Assembly (NCBI RefSeq): GCF_012911975.1
Contig: NZ_SMDQ01000048.1
Location: 1 to 43,901 of the forward strand
Reading direction: 5' to 3'
Length of the DNA stretch: 43,901 nucleotides
Source: Nodosilinea sp. P-1105
Lineage (GTDB): Bacteria > Cyanobacteriota > Cyanobacteriia > Phormidesmidales > Phormidesmidaceae
In this document: positions 43,559 through 43,901 of the stretch, piece after piece
Layout: every line of letters starts with the position of its first letter
Numbering within the stretch: position 1 is the first letter of the stretch
Notes under the pieces: generated by a model
What the model saw: only the letters and a program-made list of their open reading frames with translations
Databases searched by the model: none
What the model was told of the DNA's origin: nothing
Position numbers and translations under genes: made by a program

Positions 43559-43901
43559 TTATGGCTCGCATAAGTAGGTAGGCTCAATTATCTTGTAGAC
43601 GGGTTGTCTCCCTTCGGTATAAAATCAGCGGCGGGTGTGACGTTTGATTAGCCCCGGCTACTTATAAGTAGGTCAGCAGAATCTTGTGTGGGAATGGTTA
43701 GGCCCCGCCGTAGCGCATTAAAGGCTTGCCTCCCATGGGTTATGCTTCGCCAACCCATCCTACGGTAGTCTGAACTTGGAGTTGGTTTATTTCATCTTCA
43801 GGAGTAGACAAAAATGGCCGATAGGGGGTGTGATTTAAGCCGGGAAACCCTCTAAGTGAAAGGGACTGAGGGTTTGTGCTTTTAGTGACTGACGGGCAAG
43901 G
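43559..43901. other. 343-base non-coding, repeat-rich segment at window end
   Basis: I see no convincing gene. The segment holds a direct repeat ATAAGTAGGT (43570-43579 and 43664-43673), a perfect 14-bp palindrome CTACTTATAAGTAG (43658-43671) and an ATGGGTT/AACCCAT stem (43735-43741, 43752-43758) in a common dispersed repeat. It ends with a terminator-like hairpin AAACCCTC/GAGGGTTT (43845-43852, 43868-43875) followed by GTGCTTTT. A 13-codon frame at 43814 is too short to call. Confidence 0.5.

Noticed and set aside
43814-43855. 13-codon frame starting ATGGCCGATAGG at the window end
   Set aside because: Too short, it runs into a hairpin, and no family is recognised; it may be a decayed transposase tip but nothing supports that.
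1-43901. tRNA, rRNA or riboswitch
   Set aside because: I looked for T-loop GTTCGANTC-type signatures and conserved rRNA or riboswitch motifs and found none convincing; a covariance-model search would be decisive.

Overview
The window is chromosomal DNA from a cyanobacterium of moderately high GC. Evidence includes many HIP1 octamers (GCGATCGC), the gene order rpsB-tsf-hypothetical-recG on one strand, an 843-residue mannose-1-phosphate guanylyltransferase/phosphomutase fusion, a VKOR-thioredoxin fusion, a PIN-PhoH protein, a TIGR03792-type protein and the DUF1822/DUF928/CHASE2-CHAT families. The abundance of short palindromic dispersed repeats and TPR/CHAT proteins suggests a filamentous, Leptolyngbya/Phormidium-like lineage, but genus cannot be decided from this sequence. 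I found no rRNA, tRNA, CRISPR array or intact transposase.

Left part (about 0.2-23 kb) is mostly housekeeping: recG, a conserved acidic hypothetical protein, tsf and rpsB; an exported thiol-redox pair (VKOR-Trx fusion and peroxiredoxin); a metallophosphoesterase; a repeat-filled spacer; a Rieske oxygenase; an alpha/beta hydrolase next to a PlsC-type acyltransferase; a Uma2-like protein; ssb translationally coupled to the GDP-mannose synthesis fusion gene; a 60-residue membrane protein plus methyltransferase; an SH3 lipoprotein convergent with a C-terminal processing protease; GerMN and DUF2993 proteins; and proS.

Middle part (about 23-32 kb) holds PIN-PhoH, a host-attachment family protein, hemC, a TPR protein followed by a TIGR03792 protein, an orphan MalG-type permease, an ArsR-family regulator with a candidate operator, a repeat block, and two ABC-2 permeases without an ATPase gene nearby.

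Right part (about 32-43 kb) is the most interesting region. Five plus-strand genes form a module: a sigma-70-like protein with a hydrophobic insert and an Asp/Asn-rich tail, DUF1822, a CHAT-TM-CHASE2 membrane protein, an exported DUF928 protein, and an exported 1252-residue protein with 12 tandem 42-residue TPR units and a C-terminal CHAT domain. Both CHAT domains keep a His/Cys pair. The spacers are filled with tandem palindromic repeats, and the module is bracketed by two near-identical 115-bp direct repeats (32072-32186 and 42827-42941). I infer an envelope-stress or damage-sensing, CHAT-protease-linked sigma signalling system. Its function is not established by the sequence. A 5'-truncated TPR gene lies beyond the downstream repeat.
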